From contig JBAZQB010000002.1 in assembly GCA_041645435.1 (NCBI GenBank), positions 124,001 through 188,000 on the forward strand: DNA of 64,000 bases, in the 5' to 3' direction. Positions 9,429 through 18,341 of the stretch are shown in pieces. Every line of letters begins with the position of its first letter. The stretch's first letter is position 1. Under the pieces are notes generated by a model. That model had not been told where the DNA came from and made no database searches. It worked only from the letters and a program-made list of their open reading frames with translations. Origin of the DNA: Methanoregula sp. (lineage in GTDB: Archaea; Halobacteriota; Methanomicrobia; Methanomicrobiales; Methanospirillaceae). The translations under genes were made by a program, and so were the position numbers.

Positions 9429-9483
9429 TTTTTTTACCAAGAGTTGCTAACAATCATTATTTTGTCCAAAACAAGACCAACAA
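9429..9483 (+). repeat. Intergenic duplicated element, copy 1
   Basis: Starts with seven T then ACCAAGAGTTGCT and ends with GTCCAAAACAAGACCAACAA. Repeated with few changes at 11194-11250. It follows each of the two paralogous sensors, so it is either part of the original duplication unit, a terminator (T tract), or a shared upstream site for the next genes. Confidence 0.6.
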
Positions 9484-9591
9484 GGTCAAACAGGGAATTT
9501 ATCCGGCTGTGCTGGATAATGTATTTATTGCACTTTATCGTAATGGCATTAGTCATTACTTTCGGGCACGCTAGAGGGGGCAACAAAAACT

Positions 9592-11178
9592 ATGTTTTTT
9601 AATCATCGCACATCGCTTCTGATTCTCCTGCTTACCCTGCTTTGTATCTTCATAAGCACTCCTTCGCTTGCTGCGCCCGGCCAAACGGCCGAACATGACA
9701 ATGTTGTCACGGTTGTCATGGATAACAACTATCCGCCTTTCTCGTACCGTGATGCCAGTGGGAATCTTGCCGGTATCTCGGTGGATATGTGGCGGCTCTG
9801 GGAGAAACAGACCGGCAGAAGAGTAGTGATAACCGGTCTTGAGTGGGACGACGCGATCCAGCGGATGGAAAACGGGGAGTTCGATGTCATTGACACGGTC
9901 TTTTACTCCGACGAACGGGCGAAGATCTACGATTTCACCCCTCCGTATTCCGATGTGGATGTGGTGATTTTTTTTAATGCAAACGTCTCGGGCATATCCA
10001 GTCTCGAATCGCTGAACGGTTTTGTTGTCGGGATGCACAAAGGGGACAGCACGGTTGAGGATGCCCGGAAAAAAGGTGTTACGGTCAGGGAATATGACAG
10101 CTATGAACAGGTCGTCAAAGCGGCAAAAACCGGTGAGATCGTCGTGTTTATTCTCGACAAGCCCAGCGGTGTCTATTACCTCTACAACCAGGGAATCCAG
10201 GACCAGTTCAGGTACACGCCTCCTATTATGTCTGGAGCCCTCCACCGGGCAGTGATGAAGGGCAATACTGCACTCCTCAATGACATAAATGCCGGGTTTG
10301 ACAAGATCCCAAAGAGCGAGTATGAAGCCCTCGACCGCACCTGGTATGGCACACCTGTAGTCAGCAACGAGTACCTGCGGATTATTGTCATCCTTACCGG
10401 CACCGTCATTTTTATTATCGTCCTGCTGGTGGTCTGGAACCGCACGCTCAAAAGGACGGTCTCTTTGAGGACTGCCGAACTCAATGCAGAGCTGGACCAG
10501 CGTAAACGGGCTGAGGAGGCATTGAACCGGGTTTCGCGGAAGCTGAGCCTGTTAAACCGGATCACGTTTACCGATATCCGGAATGCATTGTTCTCTCTTT
10601 CGGGGTACCTGGAACTTGAAAAACAGCTGCCTGCGGATGAAAAAACACAGGAATACCGGCATAAACAGGAGACAATTATCCATTCGATTTCTGCGTCTCT
10701 CCAGTTTGCGAAGAAATACCAGGATCTTGGCATAAAACCCCCGGCGTGGCAGGATGTCTCCCAGGTTTTTGCAATAGGGATTTCGCACATTGACAGTTCA
10801 AAACTGAGCCGGAACATCCAGCTGGATAATCTGGAGATCTATGCCGATCCGCTCCTTGAGAATGTCTTTTACTCCCTGGCAGAAAATGTCCTCCTCCACG
10901 GGATGACCGCTACGGAGATTTCACTCTGGTACCGAAAAACCCCGGAGGGACTCACGCTGGTCTTTGAGGATAATGGTGCAGGCATTCCCGAACAGATTAA
11001 AGAAAAGATTTTCGAACGAAGAATGGAAGGCAAGATTGGACTGGGTCTTTATCTTGCGCGGGAGATCCTGTCCATCACAGGCATCACGATCAAAGAGACC
11101 GGTATCGAAGGCAAAGGCGCCCGCTTCGAGATCCTAGTGCCGAACGGAGCGTTCCGGTTTATGGGCAGTAATTCATAA
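9592..11178 (+). CDS. Binding-protein-linked sensor kinase-like protein lacking the phosphoacceptor His (copy 2)
   Basis: 528 residues with the same architecture as its upstream neighbour: signal peptide to about ALA (residue 23), SBP_bac_3 domain (VVMDNNYPPFSYRD), membrane helix about 261-283, short coiled coil, dimerisation region and HATPase (AENVLLHG, EDNGAGIPE, GLGLYLAREIL). The H-box position reads T-F-T-D-I, Thr327 replacing His. The coiled coil is about 25 residues shorter than in copy 1. The upstream region (9530-9585) also resembles that before 7756, so the duplication includes regulatory DNA. Confidence 0.9.
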   Translation: MFFNHRTSLLILLLTLLCIFISTPSLAAPGQTAEHDNVVTVVMDNNYPPFSYRDASGNLAGISVDMWRLWEKQTGRRVVITGLEWDDAIQRMENGEFDVIDTVFYSDERAKIYDFTPPYSDVDVVIFFNANVSGISSLESLNGFVVGMHKGDSTVEDARKKGVTVREYDSYEQVVKAAKTGEIVVFILDKPSGVYYLYNQGIQDQFRYTPPIMSGALHRAVMKGNTALLNDINAGFDKIPKSEYEALDRTWYGTPVVSNEYLRIIVILTGTVIFIIVLLVVWNRTLKRTVSLRTAELNAELDQRKRAEEALNRVSRKLSLLNRITFTDIRNALFSLSGYLELEKQLPADEKTQEYRHKQETIIHSISASLQFAKKYQDLGIKPPAWQDVSQVFAIGISHIDSSKLSRNIQLDNLEIYADPLLENVFYSLAENVLLHGMTATEISLWYRKTPEGLTLVFEDNGAGIPEQIKEKIFERRMEGKIGLGLYLAREILSITGITIKETGIEGKGARFEILVPNGAFRFMGSNS

Positions 11179-11193
11179 TCCCATGATCTGTAA

Positions 11194-11250
11194 TTTTTTT
11201 ACCAAGAGTTGCTGACGATCATATTTTACTGTCCAAAACAAAACCAACAA
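11194..11250 (+). repeat. Intergenic duplicated element, copy 2
   Basis: Same 20-base opening (T7ACCAAGAGTTGCT) and same ending (GTCCAAAACAAAACCAACAA) as 9429-9483. Here it lies between the second sensor and the flavoprotein gene at 11262. Confidence 0.6.
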
Positions 11251-11261
11251 CCGGAGATCTC

Positions 11262-11834
11262 ATGAAAGTTGTTGCATTCAATGGCAGTGCGCGAAAGGAC
11301 GGGAACACAGCAATTCTTGTCGATACGGTGTTTGATGAACTGAAAAAAGCAGGCATTGAAACCGAACTTGTCCAATTCGCCGGAAAGAAGATCCGGGGCT
11401 GCACCGCATGCATGAAGTGTTTTGAGAACCAGGACCAGCGGTGCGCGGTGAAAGGGGACATCATTAACGACTGTATTGAGAAGATGCTCGAAGCTGATGG
11501 TATTATCCTTGCTTCCCCGACGTATTTCGCTGATGTTTCTTCAGAGATGAAAGCCCTGATTGATCGGGCGGGATTTGTGGCAAAAGCCAACCAGGATATG
11601 TTCCGGCGGAAGGTAGGTGTAGGAGTGATTGCCGTGCGCAGGGGGGGTGCGATTCACGCTTTCGATACCCTCAATCACTTCTTTTTCATCAACCAGATGA
11701 TTGTGCCGGGCTCTTCGTACTGGAATATCGGTATCGGTCTTGCACCGGGCGATGTGAACGGGGATGATGAAGGGATCACGACCATGAGAACGCTGGGCAT
11801 CAACATGGCGTGGCTGATAAAAAAACTGGAATAA
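11262..11834 (+). CDS. NADPH-dependent FMN reductase family flavoprotein (iron-sulfur flavoprotein-like)
   Basis: 190 residues with flavodoxin-like fold: [13 protein letters not shown] binds FMN phosphate, [17 protein letters not shown] is the compact cysteine motif of archaeal iron-sulfur flavoproteins, [21 protein letters not shown] is the family signature. Probably moves electrons from ferredoxin or NAD(P)H to O2, peroxide or another acceptor. Good ribosome binding site (GGAGAT). The shared upstream element suggests common control with the sensor at 9592. Confidence 0.85.
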   Translation: MKVVAFNGSARKDGNTAILVDTVFDELKKAGIETELVQFAGKKIRGCTACMKCFENQDQRCAVKGDIINDCIEKMLEADGIILASPTYFADVSSEMKALIDRAGFVAKANQDMFRRKVGVGVIAVRRGGAIHAFDTLNHFFFINQMIVPGSSYWNIGIGLAPGDVNGDDEGITTMRTLGINMAWLIKKLE

Positions 11835-11869
11835 TTTTTATATGTTTCATCTATTTGAGTGGATTGCAG

Positions 11870-11889
11870 ATGGGGGCTGATGCCCCCAT
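11870..11889. repeat. Perfect hairpin
   Basis: ATGGGGGC, loop TGAT, GCCCCCAT. It lies 36 bases after the flavoprotein stop, without a following T run. Confidence 0.5.
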
Positions 11890-11908
11890 ACCCCCCTATA
11901 TGATGAAC

Positions 11909-11924
11909 GCCGCCGCCCCCGACG
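11909..11924. repeat. GC-rich dispersed element, copy 2
   Basis: Carries CCGCCGCCCCCGAC, shared with 560-592 and inverted at 31752-31765. Sits between the hairpin at 11870 and the terminator at 11939. Confidence 0.5.
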
Positions 11925-11938
11925 AAGCGGCCGAACAA

Positions 11939-11968
11939 CCCCCAAAGGGGGTGGGTTGGCTCTTTTTT
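11939..11968 (+). terminator. Probable terminator
   Basis: CCCCC, AAA loop, GGGGG, a short spacer and then a run of seven T (11962-11968). Likely ends the transcript from the flavoprotein gene; the A run just after could serve the convergent hydrolase transcript. Confidence 0.5.
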
Positions 11969-12046
11969 TGTAAAAAAAAAATGTAGTGATTTTAATGGTT
12001 CGTGTGTGAAGTCTCGTTTATCTGCGTTTCAGCAAAGCCAGTTTAA

Positions 12047-12790
12047 TTACACGTCTATTGTCAGGTCGTCCGTAGCAACAATCAGACCCGGCCATTCCTT
12101 TTCGTACCGCTGCTGCAATGCCTTCCGCTCGTCAACCGTCTTGTACACCTCGGCCCCGAAATGCATGAGGGCGAGCCGCTTTGCGTGCGCCTGCCGGGCA
12201 ATATGGATCGCGTCCTCCGGGTTGAGATGGGGCCAGTCCGGGCTCTTACCGCCGGGTTTGAGCCCGCATTCGGTGATGAGGAGATCTGTATCATACCCGA
12301 GCGCAATCGCGTTGTCACAGATGCCGGTATCGGTACAATACGTGATCACTTTTCCGTCAATCTCCAGCCGGTACCCGAAACAGGGGGCCGGGTGAACGAG
12401 CGTGCGGCACTCGATGGTAAACGGCAGGGAATGCCTGCCTTCAGAGAGTTCAGTGATATCAGCCTTGTAGGGAAGACCGGAGAACGGCACCGTGTAGGGT
12501 TCCCGGACAAATGCATTGAGATCCGCTACACTCCCTTTCTGGGTGAAAACGTGCAGGCCTCCTTTTAACCTGAACTTGACGAGCGTGTGCAGTCCCGCGA
12601 TGTGGTCGATATGGAGGTGACTGATGAACAGGTACACCGGTTTTTTCTGGGTGATATACCGGTCCGCTTTTGCTATGCCATTCCCTGCATCGAAGATGAT
12701 ATCGAACTCCTCTGACTGGACAAGCACGGAGACCGTATTGCCGGCAAGGGTATCAAACCAGCCATTGGTGCCGAGGAATGTGACCTGCAT
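12047..12790 (-). CDS. Metallo-beta-lactamase fold hydrolase (RNase Z-like)
   Basis: 247 residues. Begins VTFLGTNGWFDT, the usual RNase Z/phosphodiesterase opening, then the metal motif SHLHIDH, then YCTDTG and LITECGL, and a late His in MHFGAEVY. Binuclear zinc phosphodiesterase expected; whether it processes tRNA 3' ends or cleaves a small molecule cannot be told. ATG 12790 puts the first strand at the N terminus; TTG 12817 is less likely. Confidence 0.8.
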   Translation of the reverse strand: MQVTFLGTNGWFDTLAGNTVSVLVQSEEFDIIFDAGNGIAKADRYITQKKPVYLFISHLHIDHIAGLHTLVKFRLKGGLHVFTQKGSVADLNAFVREPYTVPFSGLPYKADITELSEGRHSLPFTIECRTLVHPAPCFGYRLEIDGKVITYCTDTGICDNAIALGYDTDLLITECGLKPGGKSPDWPHLNPEDAIHIARQAHAKRLALMHFGAEVYKTVDERKALQQRYEKEWPGLIVATDDLTIDV

Positions 12791-12885
12791 AGTAGTGCGT
12801 TTGCTGTCCAACGGCAAAATAGTTCAGGTACAGATGATCCTTTTTTATTCCTGAACATCGATGGTCGATATACGAAGGAGAACTG

Positions 12886-13767
12886 ATGTTCATGAAACAG
12901 ACCTGTCTTGTCATCATTGTTGCAGCCCTGTTCCTGTGCTGCATCTGTATGCCGGTGGGTGCGGCTATACAGGAAGTCACGCTCAAAGGAACGATTGCCA
13001 CCCTCAGCCAGTCCACGAATACCATTACTATCGAACACCCCCTGAAATACGGGTGCAGCTATCCCGCAAGTGGTGCACCGGTCTGTACCTTCATCCCGAT
13101 GAGCGTTGAGGTTCTTACCGGGACAGTACCGGATGTGTCTGCGTTTTCTGTCTTTAAAACCGGTGATCCGGTTGTTGCGACCAGCCTTGGTGGCGCAGGA
13201 CAGAACTGGATAACCCTGGCAAAACTGTTCGGTTCACGTCCCAACGAAGAGATGGTGACCGATATTGTCGGAGATATGGGCACGATCCCCACGCCGCTCA
13301 TCGGCAATTACGCGTTGGATGCAGTTACTATTCCTGACTGCTCTGCCTGCCTGGGCACGGTCTGTACTGCCACGGCAGCAAATGTCAGGGTGAAGAGCGA
13401 GGGTATGGAAGTCTCTGCAAAGATACTCAAGCCCGGTGATTCCTTTACCTATAATGGCAGGAACGACGGTTCAAGCGTGGCAGTTTCGTTTGTCAGTGGA
13501 GAAGCATCGTCCAGCACCTGCCCGGGCAAATCGGGTATGCCCGGGCCCCAGGCGATTTCTGTTTACGTAGTCAAGGTCGTACCACCCATCAGTGCAGCGC
13601 AGACCAATATCCGCACGGCAACCACAACCCGCCCGGATGAGGCGCTGACACCGCAGACCCCAATCGCTTCCACTCCAATTCCTACTACGAAATCCGGCAT
13701 GCTGCCGCTCACGGTAATTGGTGCGGTCGGGCTTGCGGGACTCTACCTTTTTATGAAGAAGGAATAA
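12886..13767 (+). CDS. Secreted protein with C-terminal membrane anchor
   Basis: 293 residues: signal peptide (CLVIIVAALFLCCICMPVGA), a beta-rich extracellular part with paired cysteines (CSACLGTVC, CSYPASGAPVC), a Thr/Pro-rich stalk near 235-270, and a C-terminal helix (MLPLTVIGAVGLAGLYLF) ending in KKE. The layout fits a surface protein held in the membrane. GGAG lies 8 bases before the ATG. No family recognised. Confidence 0.7.
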   Translation: MFMKQTCLVIIVAALFLCCICMPVGAAIQEVTLKGTIATLSQSTNTITIEHPLKYGCSYPASGAPVCTFIPMSVEVLTGTVPDVSAFSVFKTGDPVVATSLGGAGQNWITLAKLFGSRPNEEMVTDIVGDMGTIPTPLIGNYALDAVTIPDCSACLGTVCTATAANVRVKSEGMEVSAKILKPGDSFTYNGRNDGSSVAVSFVSGEASSSTCPGKSGMPGPQAISVYVVKVVPPISAAQTNIRTATTTRPDEALTPQTPIASTPIPTTKSGMLPLTVIGAVGLAGLYLFMKKE

Positions 13768-13885
13768 TCCTTTTTTAGCACCGGATTCGCCCGGTATGAT
13801 ACAAAATAATATAGGGAGGCCTGCCGAGTATCATGCATGGCAGTCTTTCCCATCATCTCTGACGGAATCGTGGAGGCAGACAATC

Positions 13886-14407
13886 ATGCAGGATAGGACC
13901 CATTCGTTGCCTGCACAGTTCCGGCACGGTTCCTTACTGGTACGGGCATTTGTCATCGCTCTGCTCAGCCTTGCTGTGCTGAGCGGCGGCGCCCTTGCCA
14001 ATCCCCCTGCGGATGCAGTCATGATTTATGATCAGAACTCCGGGGATCTTGTTATCACGATCACCCACCCGGTTGACGATCCCACCACGCATTATGTGAA
14101 ACAGGTAACGGTAACACAGGGAGATACCGTGCTCGTTGACAAGTCCTATACCAGCCAGCCGGACCGGTCATCGGTCACCTACCGGTACAATCTCCCGCAG
14201 CTCAAAGGAACCGGTGGCGTGATAAACGTGGATGCGCAGTGCAGCCTTTTTGGTTCACGGTCAGGCACGCTCACCCTGAGCGGGACCCCCGCTTCAGGTA
14301 CACCGGATAGTACCGCCTCCGCAACGACGGCTCCTGCCAAATCCCCGGCGGGAGTATTTGCAGTACTTTTGGCAATCGGATTTGTTGCACGACAGATCCT
14401 GAAATAA
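13886..14407 (+). CDS. Surface-anchored protein with a superoxide reductase-like beta domain (tentative)
   Basis: 173 residues from ATG 13886, which follows GGAGGC by 7 bases. Signal peptide (FVIALLSLAVLSGGALA), a single 90-residue beta domain, Thr/Ala linker and C-terminal helix. The domain reads ITHPVDDPTTHYVKQV ... VDAQCSLFG, which resembles the iron site region of desulfoferrodoxin (H-P, H-Y-I, C-N-x-H). Two His and the Cys are kept, but the His after Cys is Phe, so the iron centre may be incomplete. The resemblance is by eye only. Confidence 0.6.
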   Translation: MQDRTHSLPAQFRHGSLLVRAFVIALLSLAVLSGGALANPPADAVMIYDQNSGDLVITITHPVDDPTTHYVKQVTVTQGDTVLVDKSYTSQPDRSSVTYRYNLPQLKGTGGVINVDAQCSLFGSRSGTLTLSGTPASGTPDSTASATTAPAKSPAGVFAVLLAIGFVARQILK

Positions 14408-14529
14408 TCCGGCAATACCGGCACAAACCGATTCATTTTTCCTTATCTTTTACATCCCCCGGCCCGGTACGATCACAACCTTATCATAGATACGCCCCGA
14501 ACCAGAATGCATACAAAAAACGGTGTGCT

Positions 14530-15369
14530 ATGGTACGTGTTGGTGTCCATGTTTCGATTGCAGGCTCGCTCGATCTCGCGGTAGACCGGGCAAAGGATGC
14601 CGGCTGCGATGTCTTCCAGCAGTTCTCAAGAAACCCGCGGGGCTGGGGATTCAAACCCCTGTCAGAGGCTGATTGCGCTCTGTACCGGGCAAAGATCAAA
14701 ACCACCGGCATCCTCCCGGTCGATCACATGCCCTATCTCCCGAACCTTGCCTCCCCGAAACCGGATATCTATGAAAAATCCATAATCGCACTTACCGAAG
14801 AACTTGACCGGTGCGGAAACCTGGGTATCCCCTATCTTGTCACCCACCTTGGCCACCATCTCGGTGACGGGATTGCCGGTGGCAGGGCCCGGGTGATAAA
14901 AGCGATCAATGTCTCACTTTCCAAATCCGATAATACGGTCAAGCTGCTCCTTGAGAACACTGCGGGAGAGAAGAACAGCGTCGGGAGCAGTTTCGAGCAT
15001 ATCCGGGGGATCATGGACGGCATTGACACCCCCGGACGGGTAGGCATCTGCTTTGACACCTGCCACGCGTTTGCTGCCGGCTATGAGCTGAGGACCGATG
15101 AGGGAATCGCAGATACCGTTGCGCAGTTCGATGAACTTCTTGGTATCAAGAACCTCAAAGTCGTGCACCTGAACGACACGAAAGCCGACCGGAACAGCGG
15201 CCTTGACCGGCACGAGCACATCGGTATGGGGTTTATCGGAGAAGACGGGTTCCGTTGTATCTTACACCATCCGGCCTTTAGGGATTTGCCCCTGGTCTGC
15301 GAGACCCCTGTCGACGATCGGCGGGATGATCGCGGGAACATAGAGGCAGTCCGTACTCTTGCCCGTTAA
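14530..15369 (+). CDS. nfo: Endonuclease IV (AP endonuclease)
   Basis: 279 residues, normal length. VGVHVSIAGSLDLAV start, THLGHHLGDG, LLLENTAGEKNSVGS, GICFDTCHAFAAGYEL, VVHLNDTKADRNSGLDRHEHIGMG and LVCETP give the full set of zinc ligands of the Nfo TIM barrel. Cleaves 5' of abasic sites in base excision repair, which would follow on from the glycosylase encoded at 31808. Confidence 0.95.
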   Translation: MVRVGVHVSIAGSLDLAVDRAKDAGCDVFQQFSRNPRGWGFKPLSEADCALYRAKIKTTGILPVDHMPYLPNLASPKPDIYEKSIIALTEELDRCGNLGIPYLVTHLGHHLGDGIAGGRARVIKAINVSLSKSDNTVKLLLENTAGEKNSVGSSFEHIRGIMDGIDTPGRVGICFDTCHAFAAGYELRTDEGIADTVAQFDELLGIKNLKVVHLNDTKADRNSGLDRHEHIGMGFIGEDGFRCILHHPAFRDLPLVCETPVDDRRDDRGNIEAVRTLAR

Positions 15370-15414
15370 ATCCCGATACCTTTTTTCCTGTCCGGTAACC
15401 ATGCTCATATAATC

Positions 15415-16455
15415 ATGGCAAGGAGATTCTGTCCAAAGTGCGGCGCAGTACAGGAGTTCCAGGTCCAGAAGTTCTGCACCTCCTGTGGGTCACCGCTTCC
15501 GGACCCGGCTCCTGCACCAGGTCCTGTTACCGGTTTGCGTATGCCGGTCTGGATTGTAGTGATCGCCGGTATCCTTGTCCTTGGTGCCGCAGCAGTGCTC
15601 CTCTTCCCGCACCTCGTGCAGGGCACCCCTTCGGCAGGAATAGCCGGTGACGGGACTAGTTCCGCCCTCAGGCAATCCCCGTCTGGCACGCCCCTTTCCG
15701 GAATGACGACGGTTCCCACGACCGGCGCTACGGTCACTGCCGTGGCTACGAAGATTTCAACCCCCGTCACGACTACCATCCCAACCACTCCACCGACCAC
15801 GGTTCCCCCAACTTCTCTGCCAACGCTCACGCAGACTTCAACCCCCAAACCCACGACGACCGTGCCAACGCCGGTACCTACACCTGAAACGACAACTATC
15901 ATTACGCTGGCAGTCACGCAAGTCCCCCCTCAGCCTCCATCAAGCTCTTACACCAGCAGCACCCCGGGAGCGACTTATATCGATCCTGCTGCACTTGAGG
16001 GGCGGGTACATGAGCTCATCAATGTCCAGCGTCAGCAGAACGGACTCTCCACTCTTTCCTATGATTCGTTCCTTGCGGATATTGCACGGGGGCACAGCTG
16101 GGATATGGCGACCCGGAACTTCTTCGAGCATGAAAACCCGGAAGGGAAAAATGCCCGGGCGCGGGGGAATGCGGCCGGGTATCCCTGTATACGGGACATG
16201 GGTACTTATACCTACGAAGGAATCTCTGAAAATCTTTTCATGGGATACAGGTACAGTTCCTACCTGACCACCAACGGGGTGATCACGTCATATAACTGGA
16301 GCCCGATGGATGAGATTGCTGAGCGGACTGTCGATGGATGGATGAACAGCCCCGGGCACCGTGAGAATATCCTGACGGAACATCTGTTCCGGGAAGGAAT
16401 CGGTGTAGCATTTTCGTCAGATGACAAGATTTACATCACCGAGAATTTCTGTTGA
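15415..16455 (+). CDS. Zinc-ribbon, membrane-anchored CAP/SCP domain protein
   Basis: 346 residues: an N-terminal cytoplasmic zinc ribbon (CPKCGAV ... CTSCGSPLP), one membrane helix (VWIVVIAGILVLGAAAVLLF), a long Thr/Pro-rich stalk (about 90-190) and an extracellular CAP domain (VHELINVQRQQNGLSTL, GHSWDMATRNFFEHENPEG, MNSPGHRENILTEHLFREGIGVAF). CAP domains can be proteases, lipid binders or inert scaffolds; the His-Glu pairs (GHSW, FEHE, GHREN) are present. Stands alone. Confidence 0.85.
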   Translation: MARRFCPKCGAVQEFQVQKFCTSCGSPLPDPAPAPGPVTGLRMPVWIVVIAGILVLGAAAVLLFPHLVQGTPSAGIAGDGTSSALRQSPSGTPLSGMTTVPTTGATVTAVATKISTPVTTTIPTTPPTTVPPTSLPTLTQTSTPKPTTTVPTPVPTPETTTIITLAVTQVPPQPPSSSYTSSTPGATYIDPAALEGRVHELINVQRQQNGLSTLSYDSFLADIARGHSWDMATRNFFEHENPEGKNARARGNAAGYPCIRDMGTYTYEGISENLFMGYRYSSYLTTNGVITSYNWSPMDEIAERTVDGWMNSPGHRENILTEHLFREGIGVAFSSDDKIYITENFC

Positions 16456-16504
16456 TCAGCAGACCCCCCCCTTTTTAATAAAAAAGATCTTTTACCGAAG
16501 ATGA

Positions 16505-16708
16505 TTATCGCAGGCCGGCTTTCTGGTACTGGGAAACTTCAACCGGCTGCTCGTAGTAATCCGAAGAATAGAACCGTTCCTGCACCTCCCCCACCACATT
16601 CTCAAGATCTTTAGTCAGCGCGAGACACTCCTCTCCTTTTACCCCTTTGACATGGACCAGTACCCTGCCCTCGTTGTCAATCGTAATTTCCAGTTCCTGC
16701 ATGGTCAT
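16505..16708 (-). CDS. DUF2997 protein, last gene of the Ycf46-Hsp70 operon
   Basis: 67 residues. LEITIDNEGRVLVHVKGVKGEECLALTKDLE then a Tyr-rich tail (FYSSDYYEQP) is the DUF2997 pattern. ATG 16708 follows GGAG by 6 bases; it lies 14 bases after the Hsp70 stop. DUF2997 commonly occurs beside DUF1257 in cyanobacteria and other bacteria, and both are present here. Probably a small partner of DUF1257 or the ATPase; function unknown. Confidence 0.8.
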   Translation of the reverse strand: MTMQELEITIDNEGRVLVHVKGVKGEECLALTKDLENVVGEVQERFYSSDYYEQPVEVSQYQKAGLR

Positions 16709-16722
16709 TTCTCTCTCCTCTC

Positions 16723-18336
16723 TTAATTCAGCCTGAATACCTGTGCATCCCGTTTTACGATCAGACCGGTCAGCAGGTCTCGTGCGGTAAGGCACAGGTA
16801 TCCCTGGCGGTCAAGTAAAAACGTGAGTTCAAAGCGTGGTTCGCCTTTCTGTGCCGGCGGCGATGCATGGAGCAGGGTCGGCTCCTGCTCATTGACCAGC
16901 ACCGGGCACTTCGCCGGTAGTGCATCAGGAGCAGGCCCGGCGATCTGCAGTTCTCCTTTGATGTTTGAGACCAGTTCTATATGGCTGTGCAGGTCGTGGT
17001 CTGCGGTGCTGATCTCGCAGAGCGGGATGCCCAGGTATGCCTGCCCGTCATAGGCTCCGCTGATGATGAACCGGGCAACCTGTCCGGCACTGGGATAGCG
17101 GGCGCCGTTTCTGACAATAAACCGGTACCGGTATTCGCGGGCAACAGGATCCCAGTGACGAATGGCATAATCGTTCCTGATCCGGTTGGGTTCAGGAGTT
17201 TCGGGATTCGCCGCAGCAGCGCCACGCGCAATTGCATCCACCGGATGATCGCTGTGAACTTTTGGTCCCCACCGCTGTCTGACCGCGTCCTGCACACAGG
17301 AAATGGCACTGCCTTCCCCTACCATCAGCACAGCCGTGATCCGCTCCTCTTCATGCCTGCGGATACCGGCAGCGGACAGCGCCCGGTCAAGTGCCCCTTG
17401 AATGACGGTAAACAGTCCCCGTTCCTCAAGAATCCGGCCGAGGTCTGCCCTGCTGACCGGTGTGGTGAGAGAAAATCCGGAAACCGGGTCGGTAACCTGA
17501 ACCTCCGCTTCCACGTTCAGCACCAATGCTGTCCGTGCCCGCCGCACTTCGTTACGGATCATGGGGAGCAGCCGGGCTGCCCGGGGATCGGTTTCATGCA
17601 GCCGGTTGCGGGCAAGAAGATCCTGCACTATCCAGGTATCGATCACGGCTCCCCCCGTATCAGTGTGCGCCTTTCCGAGTACCCGGGAAAAGAGGCCTCC
17701 TGCCTCCTGCGAGAATTCTGAGGGTGTGACAATCGCGATATCGATCCCGTCCGGGTGGAAATCGATCAAGAGGAAGAGTGATCCCGGTAAAAGGGGCAGG
17801 CCATATCCCTGTACAGCGGCACATGCCTCATCGATCACGAACGGGACGCTGAACCCGGCGGCAGTTGCCACTGCGCAGAGCCACGCGGAATACGGTTCGG
17901 GAGCGTCAAGCGGGACGGAGAAGACCACTTCATTCGTGCCCGTGCTGTTACGGGGTAAATGGGTGAGGAGTGCGGTGAGGAAATCGGTGCCTGCAATCCG
18001 GTATCCCGTCATCCTCCCGTTCCCTGCGGGTACCTGCACCGTGCTGTTCTCGAGAATGTAGTGGCGTAACCAGCGTGCCACCCCGGCAGGAATCATACCT
18101 TCCGGCAGCGTTGCAGCCCCGATGTACCGGGTGCCGTTATCGCTGTACTGGATCTGTGACGGAATCCGGGGGACGAGATCGTCCGTCCCTGCAACCGGAA
18201 AAGGATGGGACCCGCCGGCGGGATCGTGGAGCCGTATCGTGCCGTTTTCCTCCCGCAGGGCAACAACCGTACTGTCAGTGCCAAAATCCACGCCCAGATG
18301 CTGCCTTCCGGTTCCCGCCAGGTGGTTATTTTGCAT
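16723..18336 (-). CDS. Divergent Hsp70 (DnaK-like) ATPase without lid
   Basis: 537 residues. Phosphate 1 motif LGVDFGTDSTVVAL, phosphate 2 region LFLLIDFHPDGIDIAIV, adenosine motif VLMVGEGSAI, followed by a beta substrate-binding-like domain (FLLDRQGYLCLTARD). The helical lid of true DnaK is absent and the linker is altered. Start ATG 18336 has GGGTGA 5 bases before; GTG 18345 overlaps the WD40 stop. Its place between a WD40 scaffold and DUF2997 suggests a dedicated assembly or remodelling chaperone, not the general DnaK. Confidence 0.85.
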   Translation of the reverse strand: MQNNHLAGTGRQHLGVDFGTDSTVVALREENGTIRLHDPAGGSHPFPVAGTDDLVPRIPSQIQYSDNGTRYIGAATLPEGMIPAGVARWLRHYILENSTVQVPAGNGRMTGYRIAGTDFLTALLTHLPRNSTGTNEVVFSVPLDAPEPYSAWLCAVATAAGFSVPFVIDEACAAVQGYGLPLLPGSLFLLIDFHPDGIDIAIVTPSEFSQEAGGLFSRVLGKAHTDTGGAVIDTWIVQDLLARNRLHETDPRAARLLPMIRNEVRRARTALVLNVEAEVQVTDPVSGFSLTTPVSRADLGRILEERGLFTVIQGALDRALSAAGIRRHEEERITAVLMVGEGSAISCVQDAVRQRWGPKVHSDHPVDAIARGAAAANPETPEPNRIRNDYAIRHWDPVAREYRYRFIVRNGARYPSAGQVARFIISGAYDGQAYLGIPLCEISTADHDLHSHIELVSNIKGELQIAGPAPDALPAKCPVLVNEQEPTLLHASPPAQKGEPRFELTFLLDRQGYLCLTARDLLTGLIVKRDAQVFRLN

Positions 18337-18341
18337 ACCCG

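Noticed and set aside
15405..15917. 170-codon frame antisense to the CAP-domain gene, rich in Val and Gly
   Set aside because: It is the mirror of the Thr/Pro codons of the stalk; the plus-strand protein has real domains.
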